Source: CAYSUS01 sp964434165 (GTDB lineage: Bacteria; Planctomycetota; Planctomycetia; Pirellulales; Thermoguttaceae). Taken from it: a DNA stretch of 19,293 bases. Position numbers and translations under genes: made by a program. Below the pieces are notes generated by a model. The model saw only the letters and a program-made list of their open reading frames with translations, was not told the origin of the DNA and did no database searches. Numbering within the stretch: the stretch's first letter is position 1; each line of letters starts with the position of its first letter. Positions 7,194 to 13,937 of this stretch are shown in pieces. The stretch is from contig CAYSUS010000125.1 of the NCBI GenBank assembly GCA_964434165.1, positions 1 to 19,293 of the forward strand, read 5' to 3'.

Positions 7194-8405
7194 ATGAGAG
7201 ATCGACCCACGAGCCGCCGGCAGTTCCTCAAGGCCGCCGGCGCGGCCGCGGCCGCTCCTTATGTCGTCACCACCACCGCGCTGGGCGCGGACGGGCGCCC
7301 GCCGGCCAGCGAGCGGATCGTGATGGGCGCGATCGGCACCGGCGGACGCGGCACCGGCAACATGCACGGGTTTGCCGGGCGCCCCGAGGTGCAGATGGTG
7401 GCCGTGTGCGATCCCGTCCCCGCCCATCGCGACCGGGCCCGCGACGGCATCAACCAGCGCTACGACAACAAGGACTGCAAGGGCTACGCCGACTTCCGCG
7501 AGGTCCTCGCGCGCGACGACATCGACGCCGTCTCCATCGGCACGCCCGACCACTGGCACGCCATCATCACCATCGAGGCCTGCAAGCGCGGCAAGGACGT
7601 GTTCTGCGAGAAGCCCGAGACGCTGACGATTCGCGAGGGCCGGGCCATGGTCCAGGCCGTGCGCCGCTTCGGCCGCGTGTTCTCCGGCGGCAGCCAGCGC
7701 GTGCTGGGCGACTACGGCGACTGGCCGCGCATGCTCTGGGGCGGGGCCATCGGCGAGATCGAGGAGGTGTTCGTCAGTTGCGGCGGGCCGTCGGGCGACT
7801 GCTACCTGCCCGAGGAGCCCATGCCCGAGGGCCTGGACTGGGACCTGTGGATCGGGCCGGCCCCCTGGCGCCCGTTCCACACCACGCTGATCCGCGGCGG
7901 CTTCCGCGGCTATCGCGACTACTCGGGCGGCGGCATGACCGATTGGGGCGCCCACCGATTCGGCGCGGCCATGTTCGCCACGCAGGCCCACAAGACCGGG
8001 CCCGTGGAGATCACCCCGCCCGACGGCAAGGACGTGAAGCTGCTCACGTTCCGCTTCGCCAACGGGATGCGCATGTACCACGGCGGCACGAGCAACATCA
8101 CCTACAAGGGGACCGAGGGCGAGCTTCCGGGCAAGCACCGCGTGCCCACCGGGCGCGTGGACATGCCCGGCTATCGCGGGCGCGGCGGCCTGATCGGCGA
8201 CTTCCTCCACTGCGTGAAGACGCGCCAGCGTCCGTTCCGCGACATCGAGATCGCGCACCGGGCGTGCACCGTCTGCCACCTGGGCAACATCGCCTACTGG
8301 CTGGGACGGCCCTTGAAGTGGGACCCGGAAAAGGAGCAGATCGTCGGCGATCCGGTGGCCGCCCGCTGGCTCGATCGCCCCAAGCGCGGCGAGTGGACCC
8401 TGTGA
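7194..8405 (+). CDS. Tat-exported Gfo/Idh/MocA family oxidoreductase
   Basis: This 403-aa protein is an NAD(P)-dependent sugar or inositol dehydrogenase-type enzyme. A twin-arginine signal (SRRQFLKAAG, Arg8-Arg9) and an Ala-rich helix cover about residues 1-32, so it should be exported folded with its cofactor. The Rossmann fold begins at GAIGTGGRGTGN (45-56). The hallmark CEKP motif, with catalytic-type Lys140, is intact, and GTPDHWHA lies before it. The C-terminal half has GGMTDWGAHRFGAAM and the usual planctomycete ending (VCHLGNIAYWLGRPLKWDP). The start at 7194 follows GGGAAGG directly upstream and begins the Tat signal. The substrate is unknown; oxidation of glycosides to 3-keto forms is a reasonable idea given the DUF1080 protein in the same window. 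A palindromic repeat lies 24 nt after the stop. Confidence 0.93.
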   Translation: MRDRPTSRRQFLKAAGAAAAAPYVVTTTALGADGRPPASERIVMGAIGTGGRGTGNMHGFAGRPEVQMVAVCDPVPAHRDRARDGINQRYDNKDCKGYADFREVLARDDIDAVSIGTPDHWHAIITIEACKRGKDVFCEKPETLTIREGRAMVQAVRRFGRVFSGGSQRVLGDYGDWPRMLWGGAIGEIEEVFVSCGGPSGDCYLPEEPMPEGLDWDLWIGPAPWRPFHTTLIRGGFRGYRDYSGGGMTDWGAHRFGAAMFATQAHKTGPVEITPPDGKDVKLLTFRFANGMRMYHGGTSNITYKGTEGELPGKHRVPTGRVDMPGYRGRGGLIGDFLHCVKTRQRPFRDIEIAHRACTVCHLGNIAYWLGRPLKWDPEKEQIVGDPVAARWLDRPKRGEWTL

Positions 8406-8429
8406 GGGGAATGGCGAATGCGAGCACAG

Positions 8430-8461
8430 GACTTCCGAAGCCCTCGAGACTTCGGAAGTCT
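8430..8461. repeat. Palindromic repeat, copy 2 (after oxidoreductase)
   Basis: Arms gacttccgaag (8430-8440) and cttcggaagtc (8450-8460) form an 11-bp perfect stem. The inner part differs from copies 1 and 3: the left arm reads ccc where they have tct, while the right arm keeps aga, so the change is uncompensated and enlarges the loop to nine nucleotides. It begins 24 nt after the stop codon. Confidence 0.85.
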
Positions 8462-8473
8462 GGCACGGACCGT

Positions 8474-8507
8474 AATGTCGAATGACGCATGACCAATGAC
8501 GAATAGG
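8474..8507. repeat. 7-nt-period ATGAC repeat before the HEAT gene
   Basis: ATG occurs at 8475, 8482, 8489 and 8496, with ATA at 8503, exactly every 7 nt. The units read roughly NNATGAC (aatgtcg, aatgacg, catgacc, aatgacg). The true start ATG at 8517 falls two periods further on. Similar heptad arrays recur, from memory, between genes of planctomycetes. The last unit runs into AGGGA (8505-8509), the ribosome site of the HEAT gene. Confidence 0.75.
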
Positions 8508-8516
8508 GACAAATTC

Positions 8517-10589
8517 ATGAGATACTCGAAGTCGAAGTGGATCGCGCTCCCGGCGGCGGTGGCACTCGCCCTCGCCGTGCCTGCGATCGCCGAAGAGCAG
8601 AAGCCGCTCCAAGAGACCCTCGAGGAGCTGCTGCCGGGCATGGGCGCCGAGGATATCGGCGCACGCCGTGGTCCGCAGCAGGACTGGCAGACGATCTGCT
8701 GGGAGGCCGGCGCCCCCGGCAACGAGGCGCGCCGCCTGGAGGTCTCGAAGCTGATGGCCGAGCGGCTTGGCGGCCAGATGGCCGTGCCGGCCCGGGTGTG
8801 GCTGCTCGAGCAGCTCGGCTACATCGGGCGCGAGGAGTGCGTGGCGGCGGTGGCCGCCCAGGTCGGCCACGAGGACCCGCTGGTCTGCGACGCGGCCCGG
8901 CGTGCCCTCGCACGCATCCCCGCAAGCGAGGCCGGGGCCGTGCTCCGCGAGAAGCTCGCGGCGACGAAGGACAACAAGCGGAAGGTGGCGTTGATCAACG
9001 CCCTGGGCTATCGGGCGGAGGCGGCCAGCGCGGGCGCCCTGGCCAAAGAGCTGGGATGTTCGGACCAGGCCGTGGCCTGCGCCGCCGCCGACGCGCTGGG
9101 CAAGACTGGTACTCCCGAGGCCGCCAGGGCCCTGGCCGACGCCCGCAAGAAGGCCCAAGGCGAGCTGCGGCTCTGCGTCGGCAACGCGTATCTCCTATGC
9201 GCGGACAAGCTCGCCGCGCAGGGCAAGACGGTCGAGGCGGCCGCCATGTACCGGGAGCTCTACGAGCCCGGCGAGCCGGCCCGGCTGGCCGCCCTGGCCG
9301 GCATGATCGACACGGCCGGCGACGGGGCGGGCGCGATCATCCTCAAGGTGCTTGCGGGCGACGATGTGGCCGCCCAGCAGACGGCGATTACACGGACTGG
9401 GCAGATCCCGGACGCGGCGGTTCGCACGTTGGTCGAGGGCATGGAGAAGCTTCCGCCGGCCGGGCAGATGACGCTGCTGGGCGCGCTGGCCTCGCGCGGC
9501 GAGAAGTCGGCCCTGCCGGCCGTGCTGGCCGCCCTGAAGTGCGACGAGGCCTGCGTGAAGATGCGGGCCCTGGAGGCGCTGGGCGCGGTGGGCGACGTGT
9601 CGGTCGTGCCGATGCTCGTCGAGAAGATGATGGCCGGCGGCGACGAGGGCGGCGCGGCGCGCGAGGCCCTGCAAGAGGTCGGCGGCAAGGACGCGGACAC
9701 GAAGCTCGTGGAGATCATGAAGAAGACCGACGACGCCGGGCAGCGGCGGACGCTGGTCGAGATCCTCGAGCGCCGCCGGGCCGTCGCGGCCGTGCCCGCG
9801 CTGCTGGAGGAGGCCATGTCGGACGACGCGGCCCTGCGCCGCCGGGCCATGGAGGCCCTGGGCCGGCTGGGCAACTGTCAGGCCGTCCGCGGCATGATCA
9901 AGGCCATGTGCGCCAAGGAGCAGGACAAGGACCGCCAGGCCGCGGAGCGTGCGATTGCGATGGTCTGCCTGCGGACGCGCGATACGGAGCAGCAGGCCAC
10001 TCCCGTAATCACGGCCTATAAGTCGGCCTCGGACGAGGACAAGCAGACCTTGCTGCGGATCGCCGGGCGGATCGGCGGCGGGACGGCCCTGGACCTGTTG
10101 CGCCAGGAGCTGAGCTCCTCCAACGAGGCCCTCAGGGACGGGGCCGTGCGCGGCATCTGCAACTGGCCCGACGCCACCGTGGTCGAGGACCTGGTGAAGA
10201 TCGCCGAGAAGGGCAGCGAGGATCAGAAGGTCGCCGCGGTCCGCGCGATGGCCCGGGTGATCGTGCTCGAGAGCGACGTGAAGGACAAGGTGAAGCTCGA
10301 GCAGCTCAAGCGGGCCATGCAACTGGCCACGCGCGACCAGGACCGCAACCTGATCCTGGACCGCGCCCGCACGTTGCGGCTGTACGAGACGTTCCAGTTC
10401 GTCCTGCCCTACCTGGACAAGCCGGCGATGGCCGTGCACGCGGGCCGGACGATCGTCGATCTGGCCCACCACGGCGGCCTGCGGGGCAAGCACAAGGACG
10501 AATACGTCCAGGCCCTCGAGCGGATCATCCGCCAGACCAAGGACCGCGGCCTGGCCGATCGCGCCAAAAGGGAGCTGGGAAGCAAGTAG
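8517..10589 (+). CDS. Exported HEAT-repeat protein
   Basis: This 690-aa protein has a signal peptide (residues 1-25, Lys-rich n-region, Ala/Val core, likely cleavage after AIA). Many degenerate HEAT-type helical pairs follow, recognisable by recurring patterns such as VCDAARRALARI, VACAAADALGKTG, VKMRALEALGAVGDVSVVPMLVEKM and LRRRAMEALGRLGNCQAVRGMI. HEAT solenoids are binding scaffolds; I see no catalytic domain, heme motif or anchor. The start at 8517 was chosen over the ATG at 8496 because AGGGA lies 7 nt upstream and the signal peptide begins there. The gap of 111 nt to the oxidoreductase contains the palindromic and heptad repeats; co-transcription is possible but not shown. Exported HEAT proteins beside Gfo/Idh/MocA and DUF1080 genes are frequent in planctomycetes (from memory), but the partner here is unknown. 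Confidence 0.88.
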   Translation: MRYSKSKWIALPAAVALALAVPAIAEEQKPLQETLEELLPGMGAEDIGARRGPQQDWQTICWEAGAPGNEARRLEVSKLMAERLGGQMAVPARVWLLEQLGYIGREECVAAVAAQVGHEDPLVCDAARRALARIPASEAGAVLREKLAATKDNKRKVALINALGYRAEAASAGALAKELGCSDQAVACAAADALGKTGTPEAARALADARKKAQGELRLCVGNAYLLCADKLAAQGKTVEAAAMYRELYEPGEPARLAALAGMIDTAGDGAGAIILKVLAGDDVAAQQTAITRTGQIPDAAVRTLVEGMEKLPPAGQMTLLGALASRGEKSALPAVLAALKCDEACVKMRALEALGAVGDVSVVPMLVEKMMAGGDEGGAAREALQEVGGKDADTKLVEIMKKTDDAGQRRTLVEILERRRAVAAVPALLEEAMSDDAALRRRAMEALGRLGNCQAVRGMIKAMCAKEQDKDRQAAERAIAMVCLRTRDTEQQATPVITAYKSASDEDKQTLLRIAGRIGGGTALDLLRQELSSSNEALRDGAVRGICNWPDATVVEDLVKIAEKGSEDQKVAAVRAMARVIVLESDVKDKVKLEQLKRAMQLATRDQDRNLILDRARTLRLYETFQFVLPYLDKPAMAVHAGRTIVDLAHHGGLRGKHKDEYVQALERIIRQTKDRGLADRAKRELGSK

Positions 10590-10620
10590 GCTCGCCCGGC
10601 CCGGCCCGCGCCGACCCGGA

Positions 10621-10652
10621 GACTTCCGAAGTCTCGAAGACTTCGGAAGTCT
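10621..10652. repeat. Palindromic repeat, copy 3 (between convergent genes)
   Basis: Arms gacttccgaagtct (10621-10634) and agacttcggaagtc (10638-10651) match copy 1 exactly; only the 3-nt loop differs (cga). Pairing extends outward by A10620-T10652 and G10619-C10653, and CCGGA/TCCGG can add more with a small bulge. It sits 31 nt after the HEAT stop and 17 nt beyond the stop of the opposing gene, so its hairpin could mark both transcript ends. It has no T-tract. Confidence 0.9.
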
Positions 10653-10668
10653 CTCCGGTTCATGCACG

Positions 10669-12222
10669 CTAGCCCAAAAACTCCCACGCGATGCCGACCC
10701 GCTTCAAGGCGTAGCCCAGCTCGCGCGTGTAGTCGCCGTAGCCGGTCATCCAGTGGAAGCCGGGCATGCGCTGGGCCACGGTGAGGCTGTCGGGCTTGAA
10801 GCGGATGTCGATCTGGTCGCGGCAGATCGGAAGGAACGGGGCATCGACGATCTCGCCCAAAAGGCCCACCCAGCGGTCGGCCTTGAACGCCGGCACGATG
10901 TTCGTCACCTGCTGGCCCTTGGGCATCTCGACCTTGGGGGCCGCGCCGTAGTCCGACTCGAAGTGCGTCAGAATCCGCGCGGCCTCGATCTTCTTGCCGT
11001 CCATCTTGCGCGGGCCCGTGCAGTGGGCCAGGGTGATGACCCCGTCGTGCGGATAGGTCGGATCGTTGAGGAACACCGGCAGGCCGCTGATGTTGGCCAG
11101 CAGGATGCCCGACGGGACGACCACGAAGTCCGACTCGCAGAAGGCCAGGTAGCCGTCGTCGTTGAGCGTGCTCAGCGGCAGGCAGGCCGTGGTCTCGGCG
11201 ATCGGCATGATCGTGCCCATGCACGAATTGATGGTGAACATGCGGCAGTCGGCCTCGGCCATGAGGCGGCGGAAGACCTCGTCCAAGAGGAACGCGTTGT
11301 CCACGTACTCCCGCTTGGTCTCCAGCTTGGTGCCGGGCAGGGCCAGGTAGGCGTCGGCCCGCTTCTTCGACCGCGCCACGGCTTTCTCGTCCGCCCGCGC
11401 GGCCGTGATCAGGTCGGCCAGGTCGGGCTTGTAGGGCACCTCGCGGATGTCGAGCTTGAACCGCTCCCGGGCCAGCTCGGGGGCCTTGGGCGTGGCCCAG
11501 CCCGCCGCCCCGCCGAGGGCCACGATGCGGGCCTCCATGGTGTTCTTCAGCCCGCACAAGGCGCGGAGCCGCCAGGTGAGCTCGTCGAGGCTGTCGACGA
11601 CCACGTCCTCCTCGTCGATCCCCTCGACGGCCAGCGTGTCGGTGTGTTGGCGGAGGTAGCGAGGACTGATAATTTCGTACCACAGGTACACCGGCCCCGA
11701 CTTGTGCCGGCAGAAGAAGATCACGTCCTTGCCCAGTCCGCTGAGCTGGTTCAGCGCACCCATCCCTCCGCCGGCCGCGTAGACGATCAGCGCGTCAACC
11801 GTCTCCAGTTCACCGGCGTCGAGCTCGGCCGAGCCTCGCCGGGCGGACACGGGGAGGAACTCGACGGGAAAGTCGGCCGCCTTGCGGACCTTGTCCAGCT
11901 CGCCCTGGATGCGAACGACTTCTTCGTCGGCTTGCTCCTGGGTCTCGATCCCGCCCCAGTTGCGCCAACTGCATTTCTCGCGGCGCTGGGGCGTGCTGTA
12001 AACCAACACCGGCTTGACCTTCAGCGGCTTGCGCCCGCAGGGCACGGGGATCTCGGTCTGGGCGGCAGCCAAGGACGACCAGGAGAGACCCGAAAGGGCG
12101 ATGCCGCCCAGGGCCGACGCGCCGAGGAAACCGCGGCGGGTGATCCCTCGCGACTCGTCGGGCGTGACGGGACAGCAGTGGGCCTGGCAGCCGTGGTGGT
12201 CGTCGTGCGAGTGTTCGGACAT
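10669..12222 (-). CDS. Tat-exported L-fucose isomerase-like protein
   Basis: This 517-aa protein resembles the FucI/AraA-type sugar isomerase fold, best in its C-terminal half: NSCMGTIMPIAETTACLPLS, DDGYLAFCESDF (Glu363, a candidate metal ligand), HCTGPRK (His400-Cys401) and FHWMTGYGDYTRELG near the end. The N-terminal half has alternating strand/helix sequence and a GGGMGAL loop. A Tat signal (ITRRGFLGASALGG, Arg29-Arg30) with likely cleavage after LAAA implies export of a folded, probably metal-loaded protein. The n-region is unusual: residues 1-17 contain five His and three Cys. The ATG at 12222 has AAGGAG 8 nt upstream. The exact substrate is unknown and isomerase activity is unproven; classical sugar isomerases are cytoplasmic. 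It diverges from the aldolase gene. Confidence 0.72.
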   Translation of the reverse strand: MSEHSHDDHHGCQAHCCPVTPDESRGITRRGFLGASALGGIALSGLSWSSLAAAQTEIPVPCGRKPLKVKPVLVYSTPQRREKCSWRNWGGIETQEQADEEVVRIQGELDKVRKAADFPVEFLPVSARRGSAELDAGELETVDALIVYAAGGGMGALNQLSGLGKDVIFFCRHKSGPVYLWYEIISPRYLRQHTDTLAVEGIDEEDVVVDSLDELTWRLRALCGLKNTMEARIVALGGAAGWATPKAPELARERFKLDIREVPYKPDLADLITAARADEKAVARSKKRADAYLALPGTKLETKREYVDNAFLLDEVFRRLMAEADCRMFTINSCMGTIMPIAETTACLPLSTLNDDGYLAFCESDFVVVPSGILLANISGLPVFLNDPTYPHDGVITLAHCTGPRKMDGKKIEAARILTHFESDYGAAPKVEMPKGQQVTNIVPAFKADRWVGLLGEIVDAPFLPICRDQIDIRFKPDSLTVAQRMPGFHWMTGYGDYTRELGYALKRVGIAWEFLG

Positions 12223-12483
12223 CGGCGGGACTCCTTGGAAGAGGTTGAGCGTGCTCCGCCTCCTGCGGCGGAGCGGAGCGAGTGCGGGCATCTGATGCCG
12301 GAAGCCGAAGGCGGGGAAGCCGCGCGCCAAGGCCGCTTCGTGCGGCACCGCGCGGACCCGGCGCCGCCAGCTTAACCGCGCCGACGACCCCATGCAACGA
12401 GTTCTCCCTGCACGCGGAGGGACCGGCGGAGTCGAACCCGCGGGCGCTGGCGCCGGATCGCCCCCATCCCCGCCTTCAAGGGG

Positions 12484-12505
12484 AGGAGCCGGTCCACCGG
12501 CTTTT
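12484..12505 (+). terminator. Terminator-like hairpin with TTTT
   Basis: agccgg (12487-12492) pairs with ccggct (12497-12502) around tcca, followed by TTTT (12502-12505); weaker pairs extend the stem to 12484. No plus-strand gene lies just upstream, so as a terminator it would only block stray transcription into the next promoter. It may be chance in GC-rich DNA. Confidence 0.22.
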
Positions 12506-12507
12506 CG

Positions 12508-12549
12508 TTGACAGGCCCCGTTTTGGGAACGAGAATTGTGTGTCCCAAA
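12508..12549 (+). promoter_or_regulatory. Aldolase promoter with overlapping inverted repeat
   Basis: A perfect TTGACA (12508-12513) is followed after exactly 17 nt by GAGAAT (12531-12536, 4 of 6). This is the best sigma-70-type match in the window and lies about 50 nt before the GTG start. A 7-bp inverted repeat (tttggga 12522-12528 / tcccaaa 12543-12549) with 14 nt between brackets the -10 box and predicted start point. That placement would suit a repressor site; the alternative is a short leader hairpin. Confidence 0.5.
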
Positions 12550-12588
12550 CTTGACCGTCCTGCGCATTTTTCCGCGAGGAACCCTCCC

Positions 12589-13557
12589 GTGACCGCCCCC
12601 TGGATTACCTACCGTCCCGAAATCAAGGTCCTCGATTGCACGGTCCGCGACGGCGGGCTGGTCAACGACCACCGCTTCAACGACGAGTTCGTCGGCGCGC
12701 TGTATCGCACGTGCGTGGAGGCGGGCATCGACTACATGGAGGTCGGCTACAAGGCCTCCAAGAAGATCTTCGCCCGCGACGCCTTCGGGGTCTGGAAGCA
12801 CTGCGACGAGGACGACCTGCGGCGCGTGACCGGCGACAACCAGACGTCGCTGAAGCTCTCGGCCATGGCCGACGCGGAGAAGTCGGACTGGCGGACCGAC
12901 ATCCTGCCGAAGGACAAGAGCGTCTTGGACGTGATCCGCGTGGCGTTCTACGCCCACCAGGTCTCCGAGGCCGTGGACATGATCAAGGACGCCCACGACA
13001 AGGGCTACGAGACCACGGCCAACCTGATGGCCGTCTCGCGGAACACGGAGCAGGAGGTCGATCAGGTGCTCGAGCTGGTCGCCGACTCGCCGGCGGGCAC
13101 GATCGTCGTGGTCGATAGCTTCGGCTCGATGTATGCCGAGCAGGTCGAGCTCTTGGTAAAGAAGTACCTCCAGTTCGGCAAGGACCGCGGCAAGGAGGTG
13201 GGCATCCACGCGCACAACAACCAGCAGCTCGCCTTCGCCAACACGATCGAGGCCATCATCCACGGGGCGAACCGGGTCGATGCCACCATGGGCGGAATGG
13301 GCCGCGGGGCCGGCAACTGCCCCATGGAGCTGCTGATCGGGTTCCTCCGCAATCCCAAGTTCCACATCCGGCCGATCTACGCGTTCCTCCAGGATTGCAT
13401 CGAGCCCCTGCGCCGCGAGATCGAGTGGGGGCCCTACGTCCAGTACATGATCACCGGCCAGCTCAACCAGCACCCACGCAGCGCGATCGCCGCCCGGGCG
13501 AGCGACCAGCGCGAGCATTACGTGGCCTTCTACGACAAGCTGACGGCCGAGGACTAG
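12589..13557 (+). CDS. HMGL-like (DRE-TIM) aldolase catalytic domain protein
   Basis: This 322-aa protein is a TIM-barrel metallo-aldolase/lyase of the HMGL-like family (PF00682), related to 4-hydroxy-2-oxovalerate aldolases. These use a divalent metal to make or break C-C bonds next to a keto acid. The signature LDCTVRDGG (residues 15-23) gives Arg20 and metal ligand Asp21; the second ligand pair is in HAHNN (His207, His209). GGMGRGAGNCPMELL follows, as in the family. There is no signal peptide and no extra LeuA- or DmpG-communication domain, so it is a stand-alone catalytic barrel. The GTG at 12589 has GAGGA 8 nt upstream, and the preceding region reads as promoter. The substrate is unknown. 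Divergence from a fucose-isomerase-like gene hints at sugar or sugar-acid metabolism, but their locations differ (cytoplasm versus exported). Confidence 0.88.
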   Translation: MTAPWITYRPEIKVLDCTVRDGGLVNDHRFNDEFVGALYRTCVEAGIDYMEVGYKASKKIFARDAFGVWKHCDEDDLRRVTGDNQTSLKLSAMADAEKSDWRTDILPKDKSVLDVIRVAFYAHQVSEAVDMIKDAHDKGYETTANLMAVSRNTEQEVDQVLELVADSPAGTIVVVDSFGSMYAEQVELLVKKYLQFGKDRGKEVGIHAHNNQQLAFANTIEAIIHGANRVDATMGGMGRGAGNCPMELLIGFLRNPKFHIRPIYAFLQDCIEPLRREIEWGPYVQYMITGQLNQHPRSAIAARASDQREHYVAFYDKLTAED

Positions 13558-13937
13558 CCCCCCGCGTGCCATGCCCTCGCGGAGCGTGGGCATGCGCGTC
13601 CGGCTGTGCCAGTCGTTGGGGCGCTGACCGGGACGGCTCTTCGGCAGCCGGCGGACGGCTCTCGGAGAGAGTCTGCTACGGGGCGGATCGACACGATATC
13701 CACAGCCCTCGTCTGCCGAAGCGCGAAGCGAGGCGCACGACGCGCGCTCTTTTCCCGCGGCGCACACGGGGTTTGCGTCGGCCGGCCGCTCGATTCCGCC
13801 GCGCGTCCCTGGCGCGCGGACCTCGTTGCGTTAGAATCGCGCTTCTGTTTCGCGCAGCCTGTCCCCACGGCGCGCGAAGCGGCGCGGGACGTATCGACCA
13901 GTAGGATCAGGGATTGCAGAAAGGAATCGGCAGGCCA
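13558..13937. other. Gene-free region after the aldolase
   Basis: This 380-nt region has no credible gene. Directly after the aldolase stop, catgccc (13570-13576) and gggcatg (13588-13594) form a 7-bp hairpin with an 11-nt loop and no T-tract; it may mark the transcript end. TAGAAT at 13832-13837 resembles a -10 box about 100 nt before the next gene, without a recognisable -35. The rest shows nothing I can interpret. Confidence 0.5.

Larger units (their letters stand above)
12223..12588. other. Divergent intergenic region with structured DNA
   Basis: This 366-nt region lies between the isomerase-like gene (-) and the aldolase gene (+). It contains a hairpin (gctccgcc 12253-12260 / ggcggagc 12267-12274), a 13-bp dyad ggcatctgatgcc (12287-12299), a hairpin followed by TTTT (12484-12505), and a good plus-strand promoter with an overlapping inverted repeat (12508-12549). 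I see no convincing coding frame. A tRNA-like T-loop on the minus strand near 12430-12437 does not fold into a tRNA. Confidence 0.55.

Noticed and set aside
6970..10652. Palindromic repeats as a CRISPR array
   Set aside because: Only three copies, about 1.5 and 2.2 kb apart, with genes between them and no cas genes.
12411..12502. tRNA-like T-loop (GGTTCGACTCC on the minus strand) with a CTTGAAG anticodon-like loop, suggesting tRNA-Ser
   Set aside because: The T-stem has two mismatches, the acceptor strands do not pair and the D-arm loop is too short. At best it is a tRNA relic; more likely it is chance in GC-rich DNA.
12282..12554. 90-aa plus-strand open frame in the divergent spacer
   Set aside because: No similarity to a known protein, no ribosome site, and it covers the promoter and hairpins.
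10669..13767. 1032-aa minus-strand open frame extending the isomerase-like gene to the right
   Set aside because: The extra part is antisense to the aldolase gene; the real start at 12222 has a ribosome site and begins the Tat leader.
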